Below are positions 1 to 9,904 of a stretch of 64,000 bases of DNA, piece by piece. Under the pieces are notes generated by a model that saw only the letters and a list, made by a program, of their open reading frames with translations, was not told where the DNA came from and did no database searches. This stretch comes from Chloroflexota bacterium (GTDB lineage: Bacteria > Chloroflexota > UBA11872 > UBA12225). The stretch is from positions 131,331 through 195,330 of the forward strand of contig JAUJOR010000006.1 in the NCBI GenBank assembly GCA_030447525.1. The letters run 5' to 3'. Positions within the stretch are counted from its first letter, which is position 1; each line of letters opens with the position of its first letter. The translations under genes were made by a program, and so were the position numbers.

Positions 1-197
1 CGCCACTGCCGTCCGAGCCTCGTCGCTGGCAACTCACCAGCCTTGCAAGCCCGCTCGATCGTGTCCTCACTTACCTCGAGCAGCGCCGCGGCCTCCCGGA
101 CGGTCAGGAAGACGCGCCTGGGCGTCGCCAAAGCGGTGCGGGCTCGTTGGAGATCGGCGGGCGTCCGGGCTCCGGTTGGTCCAGGTGTGGTTGTCAC
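1..197 (-). CDS. Excisionase-family HTH DNA-binding protein (C-terminus beyond window)
   Basis: Translating the minus strand from the GTG at 197 gives an N-terminal tail followed by FLTVREAAALLEVSEDTIER, then ACKAGELPATRLGRQW. This is the MerR-like winged helix of excisionase/HTH_17 proteins, which bind DNA to direct excision of integrative elements or act as small repressors. The GTG overlaps the TGA of the upstream gene (GTGA), so the two are probably translationally coupled. The gene is the last visible member of the conjugative-element operon and runs off the left edge, so its length is unknown. It may be a stand-alone excisionase or the N-terminus of a longer protein. Confidence 0.7.
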   Translation of the reverse strand, partial: MTTTPGPTGARTPADLQRARTALATPRRVFLTVREAAALLEVSEDTIERACKAGELPATRLGRQW

Positions 198-466
198 ACT
201 CGATTCTCCTCTCGGTCGTTGTCGGGGCCGTCCGGTGCCATCACGAACGGTAGGCGGTGGAGTTCACTTCCGTCGTGGCCCTTGCGCACGGCGCATGGCC
301 ACGGGCAGCGCGACGAGTCGTCCGGCGTTCTCCAGATAGGGCCACCGATCATGAGTTCCTCCCGCCAGAGCCCCGACCGCTGGTCGAAGAAGATCGTCCC
401 GTCCCCGTGCGCCCCTTTCGTCCTGTGTGGATCCTCTGCAGTCTTCGGTGCTGCCTCGGTCATCAT
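194..466 (-). CDS. Small protein with integrase arm-type (AP2-like) DNA-binding motif
   Basis: A 90-aa product starting at tandem ATGs (466/463), preceded by a GGATGTGAGG purine stretch. Residues about 18-40 contain GDGTIFFDQRSGLWREELMI, the pattern of the arm-type DNA-binding domain at the N-terminus of tyrosine integrases. The catalytic domain is absent and the C-terminal half has no recognisable fold. It may be a truncated or frameshifted integrase N-terminus, or a small arm-binding protein like those seen beside element excisionases. Its stop overlaps the next HTH gene. An in-frame upstream start at 631 exists but the extension looks non-coding. Confidence 0.5.
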   Translation of the reverse strand: MMTEAAPKTAEDPHRTKGAHGDGTIFFDQRSGLWREELMIGGPIWRTPDDSSRCPWPCAVRKGHDGSELHRLPFVMAPDGPDNDREENRV

Positions 467-641
467 GCGCCTCACATCCTTCCCGTCTGTCGCCCGGCGA
501 CTAATTGACGAGTGCCACATGCCCGTCCTCGTAGGGCGGCGACGGAGCAACTTGATGTATTTGTACTGTGCCCGACCGGCCGGCGCTCTCTCCCGACTTT
601 CAGCCCGAAGGACCGTCTCTCCTCCTTGCATACGGGCTCCG

Positions 642-887
642 TCAGGCGGAGCGCCTCCGATCGGCGGCTCGCGCCCGGTCGTCTGGTTGAGGCTCCGCGC
701 CGGCTAGCCAGGCCTCGAGCACCTTCCGGCGCACCATCAGGCGGCAGCCCGGCAGCTTGACCAGAATGGGCAGCTCGTCCAGCGCGGCCAGCCGGTAGGC
801 CACCGTTTTCGACAGGTCGGCGAGCGCCGCGGCCTCGGGCACCGACAGCACCAGGCGTTCAGAAGTGGTGTCCACCTCGGCCTCCAC
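642..887 (-). CDS. Excisionase/MerR-type HTH protein
   Basis: An 81-aa protein from a GTG that directly follows the TGA of the upstream gene (TGA then GTG). Residues about 11-65 read as a helix-turn-helix of the excisionase family: LVLSVPEAAALADLSKTVAY, then a wing containing LPGCRLMVRRKVLEAWL. Such proteins act as recombination directionality factors or small transcription regulators in integrative elements. It lies between the replication-relaxation gene and the arm-domain gene in the same operon. The arginine-rich tail after residue 66 looks unstructured. Confidence 0.75.
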   Translation of the reverse strand: MEAEVDTTSERLVLSVPEAAALADLSKTVAYRLAALDELPILVKLPGCRLMVRRKVLEAWLAGAEPQPDDRARAADRRRSA

Positions 888-2915
888 TCATTCGCTCGTG
901 GTGCGCATGGTTCCGGGTAGGGGCCACCGCCGACGGGACGCATCGTCCGGTGCGCGCCAGCTGGGGCCGAGCGGCCCCGGCGGATGGGCGGAGCGGGTGG
1001 CGTCCCCACTGTATCGCCACTCCGTCGTCAGCAGCAGCGGCAGCGGCTCGCCGTTCATTGCCGCCGTGCGGGCGTAGTGCGCGATCCGGGTCTCCGCTTG
1101 GGTGTCGACAGTGACCAGCAGGACCGCCGGGAAGCCGGCGTAGTCGGCGGCGTAGCGTCCGGTGTCCCGGTAGGCGCAGTAGGCGGCGAGCTTCTGCCGG
1201 TAGGCGGCTGCGTCCTGCGTTCCCCGGTCGTATTCTAGGAAGAACCCGTAGCGATGCCTGTCCAGGCGGAGCACCCCGTACCCGTCGGGACGCACGCGCC
1301 CCCGGGCGCAGGCGACGGCGTTCCTCCAGACCACCAGCGCAGCCTTGCGCTGGCCGGTCAGGCGGGCTGCTCGGGCGAGAGCAACGAAGAAGCGGTCGGC
1401 CCCGCGCGTGTGCGTCAGGTGCCGTACGAGGACGTACCGGGCCCGGCTGAGGCGCGTCCCCGCCCGCTGCGCCGGGCCACCCCCGACGAGTCCGTTGTGC
1501 CGCACGGCCCTGGCTACGCTGAGCCCCTGCTGGGCGGCGACGAAGGCCACTCCTTCCGGCGTCAGCTCCGTCAGCCCGGCGGCGACTTCTCCCGCATCGG
1601 GGCAGCTGGCCTCCGCCGGATCGAACAGCCGGAGCAAGCCCGCGGCGACGAGGGTGTCACGGCGCCGGCGTGCCGCTGCCGGAACCCATCCCAGCAGGGC
1701 GGCGAGGTCGTCGACGGCCAGGAACGGGTGGCGGCCGACGAGGTCCAGGAGCATGCGGTCGGCTGTGCGCAGTCGCACCCCGGCAGCGGCCAGGGTGCTT
1801 CCATGGACGATAGCGGTCGGGATGTTCCGACCGAGGCGAGCGGGCGACGGCGCGGTCGGTCGCACGCGCGCCGGCCGCAGTGGGTCGCCGCCCGCGCCGG
1901 CTACGCGCGGCGGCTGGACGCCGAGCACCCGCTGCCAGGTGGTGATCCGCACCGGCAGGGGCGCCAGGCCCCGCACGTCGGCCACGTCATCGAGCAGGCG
2001 CTGCCAGGCGTCTCCCCGCCGGCGCCCGACCGTGGCGATCACGAGCTCGCGGCCGCCGCGCGGCTGGCCGGGCTGCGCGCACGCCACGCCTTCCCCGCCG
2101 CTCCCCTGAGCCGTCGCCCCGCCGGCGTGCCACCTGTGAGCCAGGACGGTCAGCCCGGCCAGGGCCTCCCGGAAGGCCGCGACGGGCGCCGTACCGAGGT
2201 CCGGCAGGAGGACGTACGCTGCCGTCGTGGCTCCTTCGTCGGCAGAGCTTCGCCAGCCCAGGAAGGCCCCGGCCGGCAGCGTCACCGTACGGGCGCCACC
2301 TGCAGGCCGCACGCCCGCGGTCCCTCCCAAGGCTCCCGGAGTCTGGCGCCCGCGCCAGGGCATCTCCCACCCCAGCAGCTGGGCTGTCCCCTGCCGCTCG
2401 CGGGCGAGCCAGGCCAGCAGGGCGTATGCGGCCGCCCGGTGAGCGACGCCCGGGATCATCGCCGGTAGGGGTGCCACCCGGACGGGGCGGTCTGCCCCAC
2501 ACGAGAAGGCGTCGCCGGACATCGTTGCCGGCCCACTGGCTCCGTCGTCCGTCGCCGCGCCGGATGGCGCTGCCAGGGCCACGGCCGCGGCGCCAGCGTC
2601 GGTCAGGTACAGCAGCCGTGGCGGGTGGCCGCGGCCGGGCCACGGCAGTGGCCAGAGGGACGGCCGGCAGGTGTCCACCAGCCCGGCCGCGCGCAGCCGG
2701 GCGACGTGCGCGTGCACGCGGCTCGCGCTGCGTAGACCGCACAGGGTGGCGACGGCTCCTGTCCACAGCAACGGCAGCCGCGCGAGCAGGAGGAGCGTCC
2801 GCCACTCGGCCGGGGAGAGCTGGTGCGCGGTTTCAGCGACGTCGCCCCAGCGTGGGCGCCTCGCTGAGTCTGCCCCCGCATCCCTCCCGAGGAGACCTTC
2901 AGCAGGGAATCTCAT
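888..2915 (-). CDS. Replication-relaxation family protein
   Basis: A 675-aa protein. The start at 2915 is chosen because ATGA overlaps the stop of the upstream ATPase gene and a GGGGAGGAGG ribosome site precedes it. Residues about 33-115 form a winged helix (LSPAEWRTLLLLARLPLLWT...ASRVHAHVARLRAAGLV), and a second winged helix lies near residue 385 (LLDLVGRHPFLAVDDLAALL). The C-terminal region near 570 contains RPDGYGVL, then FFLEYDRGTQ, then a conserved lysine. This spacing recalls PD-(D/E)xK nucleases, but that is my inference. The family is named for plasmid replication-relaxation proteins and is common in actinobacterial and Chloroflexota conjugative elements, where it may take a relaxase-accessory or MobC-like role. 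It appears intact. Confidence 0.75.
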   Translation of the reverse strand: MRFPAEGLLGRDAGADSARRPRWGDVAETAHQLSPAEWRTLLLLARLPLLWTGAVATLCGLRSASRVHAHVARLRAAGLVDTCRPSLWPLPWPGRGHPPRLLYLTDAGAAAVALAAPSGAATDDGASGPATMSGDAFSCGADRPVRVAPLPAMIPGVAHRAAAYALLAWLARERQGTAQLLGWEMPWRGRQTPGALGGTAGVRPAGGARTVTLPAGAFLGWRSSADEGATTAAYVLLPDLGTAPVAAFREALAGLTVLAHRWHAGGATAQGSGGEGVACAQPGQPRGGRELVIATVGRRRGDAWQRLLDDVADVRGLAPLPVRITTWQRVLGVQPPRVAGAGGDPLRPARVRPTAPSPARLGRNIPTAIVHGSTLAAAGVRLRTADRMLLDLVGRHPFLAVDDLAALLGWVPAAARRRRDTLVAAGLLRLFDPAEASCPDAGEVAAGLTELTPEGVAFVAAQQGLSVARAVRHNGLVGGGPAQRAGTRLSRARYVLVRHLTHTRGADRFFVALARAARLTGQRKAALVVWRNAVACARGRVRPDGYGVLRLDRHRYGFFLEYDRGTQDAAAYRQKLAAYCAYRDTGRYAADYAGFPAVLLVTVDTQAETRIAHYARTAAMNGEPLPLLLTTEWRYSGDATRSAHPPGPLGPSWRAPDDASRRRWPLPGTMRTTSE

Positions 2916-4460
2916 GGCGCCTCCTCCCCGCTTTCCGGCTCCCGCGCTGCCCACTCCGTCTCTCGCCCGTCCTCCGGTTCACCCAGGAACCACCCGTCTG
3001 GCCCGTCACCAGTCGCGCGGTCGGCGCGGCGGTCTCCGTCGTGGGGTGGCGCAGCGACGGGCGCGAGCTCCGAATCCGCCTCCCCCGCCCAGGCCGAGGC
3101 CCGCGGCCCCTCGGCCGGAGCGGGTTCCGCGTCGTTGTCCAGGTGGAGGAGCGGGAGCCGGTGGGCGGGTGCGCCGGTCGCTGCGGCCGATGGCTCGAAG
3201 TCCTGATCGCGGCGGCGCCGGCTCCGCTGGGACTTGCGGGCCTTACGGCCCCCGTCCGGGGTCGTGCCTGTGCCGCTCGCCGGCGCCGGGTGCTCGACCG
3301 GGGGCCGCGGGCCCCCGCCTGGCGCTCGCTGCGCGGGCAGTTCGCCGCCCGCCGGGTCGCGGGGGACGCCGGTGTGCCCATCATCGTTCCGCTCGGCGCG
3401 CCCGCGGGCCCGCCACGCGCCCGCACGATACGTGCCAGCCCTTCGGTGATCTCCGCCTCGACGGCGCGCGGTCGCGCCCCCAGCGCTCAGCCGAGCGGGC
3501 GGCGAGACTCTCGGCCAGGGCCGGGTCGGTGGGCGGTGGTGGGTCAAGGCGCAGCGAGAAGAGGGGCAGCCGCTCCCCCCGAGAGGAGAGTCGGGCGTAG
3601 CAGCGGTGCTCGCCCAGGCCCAGGAGGTCCTCCTCGTCCACCGCGCTGCCCAGCCTTCGCGCACCAGGTAGCGGGCGTCCTCGGCGCTGCAGTGGAAGGC
3701 GAACAGGCCATCGAGGTTGGCGAAGACGGCCCGCCTTCAGGGGGCGCGCTGGTGCTGGCGGTCGAGCGCGTCCAGGCGGGCCAGGCTCTGGGTGGCCAGG
3801 ATCAGGCTGGCGCCGTACTTGGGCGGCTCCGCCAGCAGGGACTCGTAGTCCGCCCCGGGCATGGCGTGGAACTCGTCCACCACCAGGCACACCCGCCGGC
3901 GCGACCGGGGGCAGGGCGGCCTGCTCGCCGGTCGCCAGGGCGACCAGGTTGATCAGGGTGGCGCCCACCAGGGCGGCCGTGTCCTCGCCCACGACGCGCT
4001 GGCCAGGTCCACGACCACCACCGCCCCGTCGCGCAGCCACGCCTGCGGGTCGATCGTCGACCGCGCCTGCCCGACGACGTGCGCGCGGGCGAAGCTCCCG
4101 GCGAAGCGCTGGACCTTGGTCGCCACGGGGTTGATCACCTCGGTCTGCAGCCGGCGGTCGAGGCGCTCGAAGTAGCCGCTCCACCAGGCCCGCACCACGG
4201 GGTCGCGCACCAGGGGCAGCACCGACTGGCGCCAGGCCGGGTCGCCGAGCACCGCCGGCACCTGCAGGACGGTGTGCTGCCGGCGTCGGCCGTCCGGGCC
4301 GGCGGGCGCAGAGCGCCTGGTTGGCTTCGTACAGGGTGAGCAGGGCGAAGCGGAAGGCGTCCTCCATGCGCGGGCCCCAGAAGGCGTCGAACTCCCGCCG
4401 GAAGACCAGCAGGGCGTTGGAGACGGCCTTGTCCCGGCTCCAGCCCAGGCCGACGTCTAA
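2912..4460 (-). pseudogene. Conjugative coupling ATPase (HerA/TraG-like), 3' half
   Basis: The C-terminal half of a large motor ATPase that would feed DNA to a type IV secretion channel at the membrane. Readable stretches in successive frames include GLGWSRDKAVSNALLVFRRE, WWSGYFERLDRRLQTEVINP, then VGQARSTIDPQAWLRDGAVV near 4000 and a Walker B region (VCLVVDEFHAMPG) near 3860. These follow the order seen in HerA/TraG-type coupling proteins of integrative elements. The product ends in a long basic, low-complexity tail, and its TGA overlaps the next ATG. At least four frame breaks occur. The gene is cut at 4457-4460 (CTAA) by IS701; the 5' half resumes at 6725. Confidence 0.75.
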
Positions 4461-5306
4461 GAGCCTGTGTGTGAAGATCAATTCGGGTCCAATCGGCGGA
4501 GCATGAGGTGGGTCATCGCCACGTAGATCCAGGCCTCCTCGCTGGTCGGGTCGGCCTCGTAGTCCTTGCTCAGCCCCCGGTAGCGGCCCAGCCAGCCGAA
4601 GGTGCGCTCCACCACCCAGCGGCGCGCTGGACGGCGAAGCCCCGCAAGCCGGGCGGGCGGTGGACGACCTCCACGGTCAGACCGGCGTAGTGGGCGGGCG
4701 CGCTGGACCGGGGCGCTGGCGTAGCCGGCGTCGGCCCACAGGTGGCGCAGGCGGGGAAGGCCCCGGGGCGCCAGGGCTCAGCCAGCACGAACTTGGCCCC
4801 GTCCCGGTCCTGGACGCTGGCGGGATGCACCACGGCCCGCAGGAGCAGGCCCTGGGTGTCCACCGCCAGGTGGCGCTTGCGCCCGCTCACCTTCTTGTGG
4901 GCGTCGTACCCGCGGGGCCCCCCTTTCCGTGGTCTTGACGCTCTGGCTGTCCAGGCAGCCCGCGCTGGGGGCCGGGTCGCGCCCCGACGCGCCCGCGTCT
5001 GCCCGCAGCGCGTCGTGGACCCGCTGCCAGGTGCCGTCCCGCCGCCAGCGGCGGAAGTACATATGGACGGTGCCCCACGGCGGGCAGGTCGTGGGGCAGC
5101 GCCCGCCAGGTGCAGCCCTCCCGCACCCGGTACAGCACGCCGTTGACCACCTCGCGCACGTCCACCGTGCGCGGGCGCCCGCCGGGCTTCGGGGCGGGCA
5201 CCAGCGGGGCGAGGCGCGCCACTGCGCCTCGGTCAGGTCGCTCGGGTACGTCTTCCGGGCCATCACCCCGGAGTGTACGCCCGATCATGGCTTTACACAC
5301 AGGCTC
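4461..5306. mobile_element. IS5-family insertion sequence, inserted at the edge of IS701
   Basis: An 846-bp element with terminal inverted repeats GAGCCTGTGTGTGAAG (left) and the complement of CTTTACACACAGGCTC (right). It is flanked by the 3-bp duplication TAA (4458-4460 and 5307-5309), the TNA-type target used by IS1031/IS427-like IS5 elements. It landed exactly between the CTAA duplication and the left end of an IS701 element. Confidence 0.9.
4510..5266 (-). pseudogene. IS5-family transposase, frameshifted
   Basis: Starts [16 protein letters not shown] at 5266, the usual N-terminus of IS427-type IS5 transposases. It continues in a second frame ([14 protein letters not shown], then [20 protein letters not shown], then [19 protein letters not shown] near 4600). 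At least three frames are needed, so no full protein is made as read. It belongs to the 4461-5306 element. Confidence 0.8.
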
Positions 5307-5309
5307 TAA

Positions 5310-6724
5310 TATTGCAGTTCCCTTACACTGAGTGGGACCAGGCTCACCAGGAGGGAAGGGAGATGCGACGGCAGGTGCGCGTGTGCCGATGAGGAGACCG
5401 TCGCGCGGGGTGCGCCCGGGTGGTGGAGGACGTGGCGGCCGGGCTGCGGCGCACTCCGGCGGCCGGAGGCGTTTGCCCATGCCCGGGACTATCTCCGTGG
5501 CTTACTCGCCGAGGTCGAGCGCAAGAATGGCTGGCAGCTGGCCGAGCAGGCCGGCTACGGCCACCCGCGGGGCATCCAGCGCGTGCTCGACCGCTATCTC
5601 TGGGATGCGGACGCCGTGCGCGACGATCTGCGGCGGTACCTCGTCGAGGCACTGGGCGACCCACAGGCGGTGCTCGCGGTGGACGAGACCAGCTTCGTCA
5701 AGCAAGGCCGGCATTCGGCCGGGGTGGCCTGGACAGTATTGTGGAACGCTGGGCAAGCGGGCCAACTGTCAGGTGGGGGTCTTCCTGGGCTACGCCAGCC
5801 CGAAGGGTACGCTGGGCTCGACCGGGCGCTGTACCTGCCGCAGGAGTGGACCGACGACCGCGTGCGGTGCGCCGGGCCGGCATCCCGGACGCCGTGCCCT
5901 TCCGCACCAAGCCCCAGTTGGCGCTGGAGCTCTCCTTGAGCGGGCCTTGGACGGTGGTCCCCGCGGCATGGGTCGTGGCGGACGAGGTCTACGGCAGCGA
6001 CAGCAAGTTTCGCCGCGCGCTGGAGGCCCGCGGCCAGGCCTACGTCGTGGCCGTGCGCACGAACCAGCCGGTCTCGACCTGGCCCCTATGGTCCGCCGGC
6101 CCCGTGGACCGTCGTGGCGGCCGTGGCCGCCGCGCTGACCACCGGGGTAACGACCTGGGAGCGCCACAGTTGTGGCGACGGCGTCCACGGCCCGCGGGTC
6201 TACGACTGGGTCTATCGTCCGGTGCGCCCCGCGCTGCACGACGGCTGGGTGCACGCCGTCCTCGTCCGCCGTCACCCCGAACGTCTGGAGGAGGCTGGCC
6301 TACTCCCTCGTCTACGCCCCCGACAGCACGCCGCTCGACGAGATCCTCCGGGCGCGGGGGCCCGCTGACCATCGAGGAGACCTTCAAGCTGGCCAAAGGA
6401 CAGGTCGGGCTCGACCAGTACGAGGTCCGCGCTGGTCGGGCTGGTACCGCCACATCACCCTCGCCCTGCTCGCCCTCGCGGCCCTGACCATCGGGGTCGG
6501 GCAAAAAAGGGGACGCCCGGGCGCCTGCGCCCCCTGCCCGCTCTACATCCCGATCACGGTCCCCGAGCCTCCGCCGGCTCCTCGTCCGCTTCCTCTGGCG
6601 CCTCACCCGGCCCCCACCCACCCTCGCCGAGGTCGTCGCCTGGTCCCGTTGGCGCGCGCCACCAGAAGATCGCCCAAACCAGCCACCGCCGGCGTCGCTT
6701 GAAGCACTACGGGGAACTGTAATA
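5310..6724. mobile_element. IS701-family insertion sequence interrupting the coupling ATPase
   Basis: A 1415-bp element with ends TATTGCAGTTCCC (left) and the complement of GGGGAACTGTAATA (right). It is flanked by the 4-bp duplication CTAA (4457-4460 and 6725-6728), which matches the YTAR target described for IS701 elements. Removing this element plus the IS5 restores an open frame in the host gene (GLNLLDVGLGW). Confidence 0.9.
5400..6720 (+). pseudogene. IS701-family transposase, frameshifted
   Basis: Successive frames read [24 protein letters not shown], then GYGHPRGIQRVLDRYLWDAD, then QAVLAVDETSFVKQGRHSAG (first catalytic Asp), and later VVADEVYGSDSKFRRALEARG-like and LAKGQVGLDQYEVR (glutamate region). 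This is the DDE order of IS701 transposases. At least five frame changes make it non-functional as read. The C-terminal part near 6380-6700 is the best conserved. Confidence 0.8.
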
Positions 6725-8242
6725 CTAAGAGATTGAGTCCGAACGGGCGCGCCGCGTCGGCCAGGCTCAGGGCGACGGCGTCGTCTGGCGGGCCGGCGGG
6801 ACGAGTCCCAGCACGGTGCGGGCGAGGTCACGGTGCGGGTCGACGAGGACGAGCGCCGGGGCTCGCCCGGCGCGTGCGCCGCCATGAGGTGCCCCGCGAG
6901 GCGCGCCAGCAGCGACGACTTGCCCCGCCGGGTCTTGGCCACGAGCAGGGAGGTGCCGGCGCAGGAGGTCGTCTGGCAGCGCCACCGGCACCGCACGGCC
7001 CAGGTGCTCGCAGGCGCCCACGGGGCAGCCGCGCGCCGGGTCGACGTCCGCCGGCAGGGGCAGGCGCTGGCGGGCCGCCGTGCGCTCGACCAGGGGGGCG
7101 TCGGCCCCCGCCTGGGGCAGGTGCCACAGCCCGGCCAGCTCTCGCGCACGTTGAGCAGCCCGGTGCGCCCGCGCCGAGTGGCCGCAGCGCACACAGCGCG
7201 TCGGGCTCGCGCGGCGGCAGGGACAGGCCGCCGGGGGCGCAGGCCGTTGCCGGCGGGCCAGGTCGAACTCGCGGTAGGTGCCGGCGAGCGCCCGCAGCCG
7301 GGTCTCTACGTCGGCCGCCGGCGTCTCGGCCGGGGCGAAGACGGCCAGGCGAGCCCTGGGCGGTGAAGGCGGGCGGGGCGAGCTTCTGCGCCACCAGGCG
7401 CATGTCGTAGACGGGACGGGCCATCAGGCGCCGCACGAGCAACACAAGTGCGAGCAGGGCCGCCGCGCCGCCTGCCACCCGGGGACGCCAGCAGCAGGGC
7501 CAGCTTCGGGCCAGCGTCCGGCGAGCCACAGCCGTCGGCCGTGCAGGGCGACCGCCCCCGCGCCCATGAGGACGGCCATGGCCACCATGCCCGCCTGCGA
7601 GGTGCCGGTACCCCCGCCGGCGGCCGCGGGCGCTCCCCCGCCAGGGGTGCTCGACGGACAGGCGGAGGTACGGCCGCGCCCAGTCGTCGGGGGCGGGACG
7701 CAGCACGAGCCTGCGCCAGGGCCCGCCAGCCGTCCGGCACGGCGCCCAGCGCGCCGAGGAGCCCCAGCACGGGGTCGGCCTGGGCGCGTGCGGCGCCCGG
7801 TCGGCGGGCGACGTCCGCCTCGACAGCCGTCCTCAGGGGCAGGTAGGTCGGGGCGCGGAGCACCAGGGCGCAGGCGCGGCGCGCTCGCCGGGAGCGCGGG
7901 CGCGCCGGGTCGAGCCCCGGCACCGATCGTGTGTCGAGCCTGGCGCAGGCCAGCCTGGGGGTAGGCGACGCCAAGCTGCTCGCGCAGGTGGCCGGCCATC
8001 CGGGGACTCCCGGTGCGGGCGAGGAACCAGCGCTGGCGGTCGCTGGCGGCCATCTCCAGGGAGAACGACTCCTCGAGCGCGATGGAGGCCAGCAGGTTCT
8101 CGGTGGGGGTGAGCACGGCGGCGTTCGTGCGGGGCGTGACGAGCTCCAGTAGCTCCTGCCCGTGATCGGCCGGATGGGCGGGCGGCCCGTCCGAGTGCCA
8201 CCATGGCCAGCGCCACGACGGCGCTGAAGTCGTCAGCGTCAT
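6725..8242 (-). pseudogene. Conjugative coupling ATPase (HerA/TraG-like), 5' half
   Basis: Starts at ATG 8242 behind a GAGGAGG site, with ATGA overlapping the stop of the VirB4-like gene. The N-terminus (LTPTENLLASIALEESFSLE) is followed by hydrophobic membrane segments near 7600 and 7450, then RPVYDMRLVAQKLAPPAF near 7390. The P-loop LLVAKTRRGKSSLLARLAGH lies near 6930 and the following RALVLVDPHRDLARTVLGL motif near 6840. Hydrophobic anchors plus P-loop plus VDPHRD is typical of T4SS coupling ATPases. It is frameshifted several times. The last codons before the IS read RPFGLNLL and continue at 4460 as DVGLGW. Confidence 0.75.
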
Positions 8243-8967
8243 CGTTGCCTCCTCTCGCTCCCGGCAAGGACAGGTACGCCGTCGCGCCGATCGCCGCCGG
8301 CGACCGGCGCCACATCGCCGTGGAGCGGGCGGGCGGCGACCTCTGCCGGCGCGGTCGTGACCAGGCTCGTGCTCGGCGCGCTGGCCTCGATCTGCAGGGC
8401 GACGCGGCTGCCACGGGCGCAGAGCAGCCCCTCGCCCTTCCCGGCGGCCAGGAGGAACTGGCGCTCCTCGGCGGTGAGGCCGAACAGCTCCACCAGCCGG
8501 TCGACCGTCGCCCCGTCCTGCTTCAGCAGCAGCGTGACGGCGGCGTTGGCCAGCACCGCCCGCCCGGCGTCCGAGCCGGTGAAGTCGGTCACCGACTGGG
8601 AGATGGTCACCAGGCCCAGGTAGTACTTGCGGGCGCGGTGGGCCAGGCCGGCGAGGAAGGCCCCACTCCTCGCGGTACTGGAGGAGGCTCCAGGCCTCGT
8701 CCACCACCAGCAGGCGGGGGCGCCGGGCGCGCGCACCTGGGCCCAGACGAAGGTGGTGATGACGTGGATGGCCAGGGGCGCCTCCGGCTCCAGGCGCTGG
8801 ATGTTGAAGACGACGAAGGGGCGATCCAGGGCGACGGTGGTGGGACCGGCGAAGAGCCCGGCGAGCGAGCCCTCGACGTAGCGGTGCAGGCGGGCGACCA
8901 GCCCGGCCGCCGTGGCGTCGCCCCCGGCGGCCCCCTCCTGGAGCACGGTGTAGAGGTGGCGCAGGAG
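8239..8967 (-). pseudogene. VirB4-like conjugation ATPase, C-terminal part
   Basis: Reads LRHLYTVLQEGAAGGD, FVVFNIQRLEPEAPLAIHVI, then a Walker B LLVVDEAWSLLQ (in a shifted frame near 8700), YLGLVTISQSVTDFTGSDA and LVELFGLTAEERQFLLAA. This is the C-terminal RecA-like domain of VirB4/TraC secretion ATPases. The N-terminal two thirds, including the P-loop, are missing because an IS6 element starts at 8968. Two frame breaks surround the Walker B region. The stop overlaps the ATG of the coupling ATPase. Confidence 0.8.
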
Positions 8968-9904
8968 GGTTCTGTTGCCGTGGAGTGGGCACGTACACTG
9001 AGGCGCCTCCAGTGCAGACGAAAGGGAGCAGTCATGGCGTGCGTGCGGTGCGCAACACGGGGGCGCGCGGGACGGGCACACCCGGCTGGGCGGGCAGCGC
9101 TGGCGCTGTGACGCCTGCCGGCGACGCTTCACCGCCCGCTCAGCAAGCGCCTTCTCACGGCATCGGCTGCCGGACGACGTGATCGCGCTGGCCGTGCGCT
9201 GGTACGCCCGCTTCCGGCTGAGTTACGCCGATGTCGCTGAGTGGCTGGCGGAGCGTGGCTTCGTGGTGGACCGGACGGCGATCTACCGCTGGGTGCATCG
9301 GTTCCTGCCCCTCTTTGGCGCGGGCGCTCCGCCGGCATCGGACGCGCGTCCGGAAGAAGTGGCGCGTGGACGAGACCTACTCGTGCTTTCCAGGGGAAGC
9401 ACGCCTACATCTATCGCGCCATCGATGAGGACGGGCAGGTGGTGGACGCCTACTTCTCGGAGCGCGCAACGCGCGGCGCGCGCAGGCCTTCTTCGAGCGG
9501 GCCATGGTGGAGACCGAGGTCACTCCCGTGCGGGTGACGACGGACAAGGCGAAGTGCTACCCGCCAGCCCTGCGGGCGGTGCTGCCGGGCGTGGAGCACC
9601 GCCGCTCGAAGTACCTCAACAACGGCCTGGAGCGCGATCACTCGCACCTGAAGCAGCGGCTGTACCCGATGCGCGGCTTCAAACGCGGAGCCTCGGCGGA
9701 CACGCTGGCGCGAGGGCACGCCCTCGTCCGCAATCTTCGGGGCGGCTTCTCGTCCTTGACCGCCCGGCGGCCGCCGAACCTGCGCCTCGCCACCGCCTGG
9801 GCCGCGCTGACGCAGGCGATCTAGCGCCGCTGGCCGCCTTCCACCACCCTCACCTCAGACGCGCACGCGCCTGCGCCGCCTGCCCACTCAGCCGCAACGG
9901 AACC
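8968..9904. mobile_element. IS6-family insertion sequence lacking a target duplication
   Basis: A 937-bp element with ends GGTTCTGTTGCCGTGGAGTG (left) and, read inward, GGTTCCGTTGCGGCTGAGTG (right), the typical IS6 terminus. Left flank CGCAGGAG and right flank GCGCACCC differ, so there is no 8-bp duplication. The left neighbour is a truncated virB4-like gene and the right neighbour a truncated IS110. This fits IS6-type replicative deletion. Confidence 0.9.
9034..9824 (+). pseudogene. IS6-family transposase with zinc ribbon, frameshifted
   Basis: ATG at 9034 after AAAGGGAGC. The N-terminus carries a CxxC zinc-ribbon pattern (ACVRC...RCDACRRRF, across one frame break). It is followed by DDVIALAVRWYARFRLSYAD, WRVDETY (first Asp), KHAYIYRAIDEDGQVVDAYF, RVTTDKAKCYPPAL (second Asp) and LNNGLERDHSHLKQRL (Glu). 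All three catalytic residues are present but spread over three frames. The last third (9504-9824) is open. Confidence 0.85.

Noticed and set aside
2426..3952. Plus-strand open frame of 508 codons opposite the coupling ATPase tail
   Set aside because: Arg/Pro/Gly-rich shadow of a GC-rich gene on the other strand; no family pattern, and the minus-strand motifs are clear.
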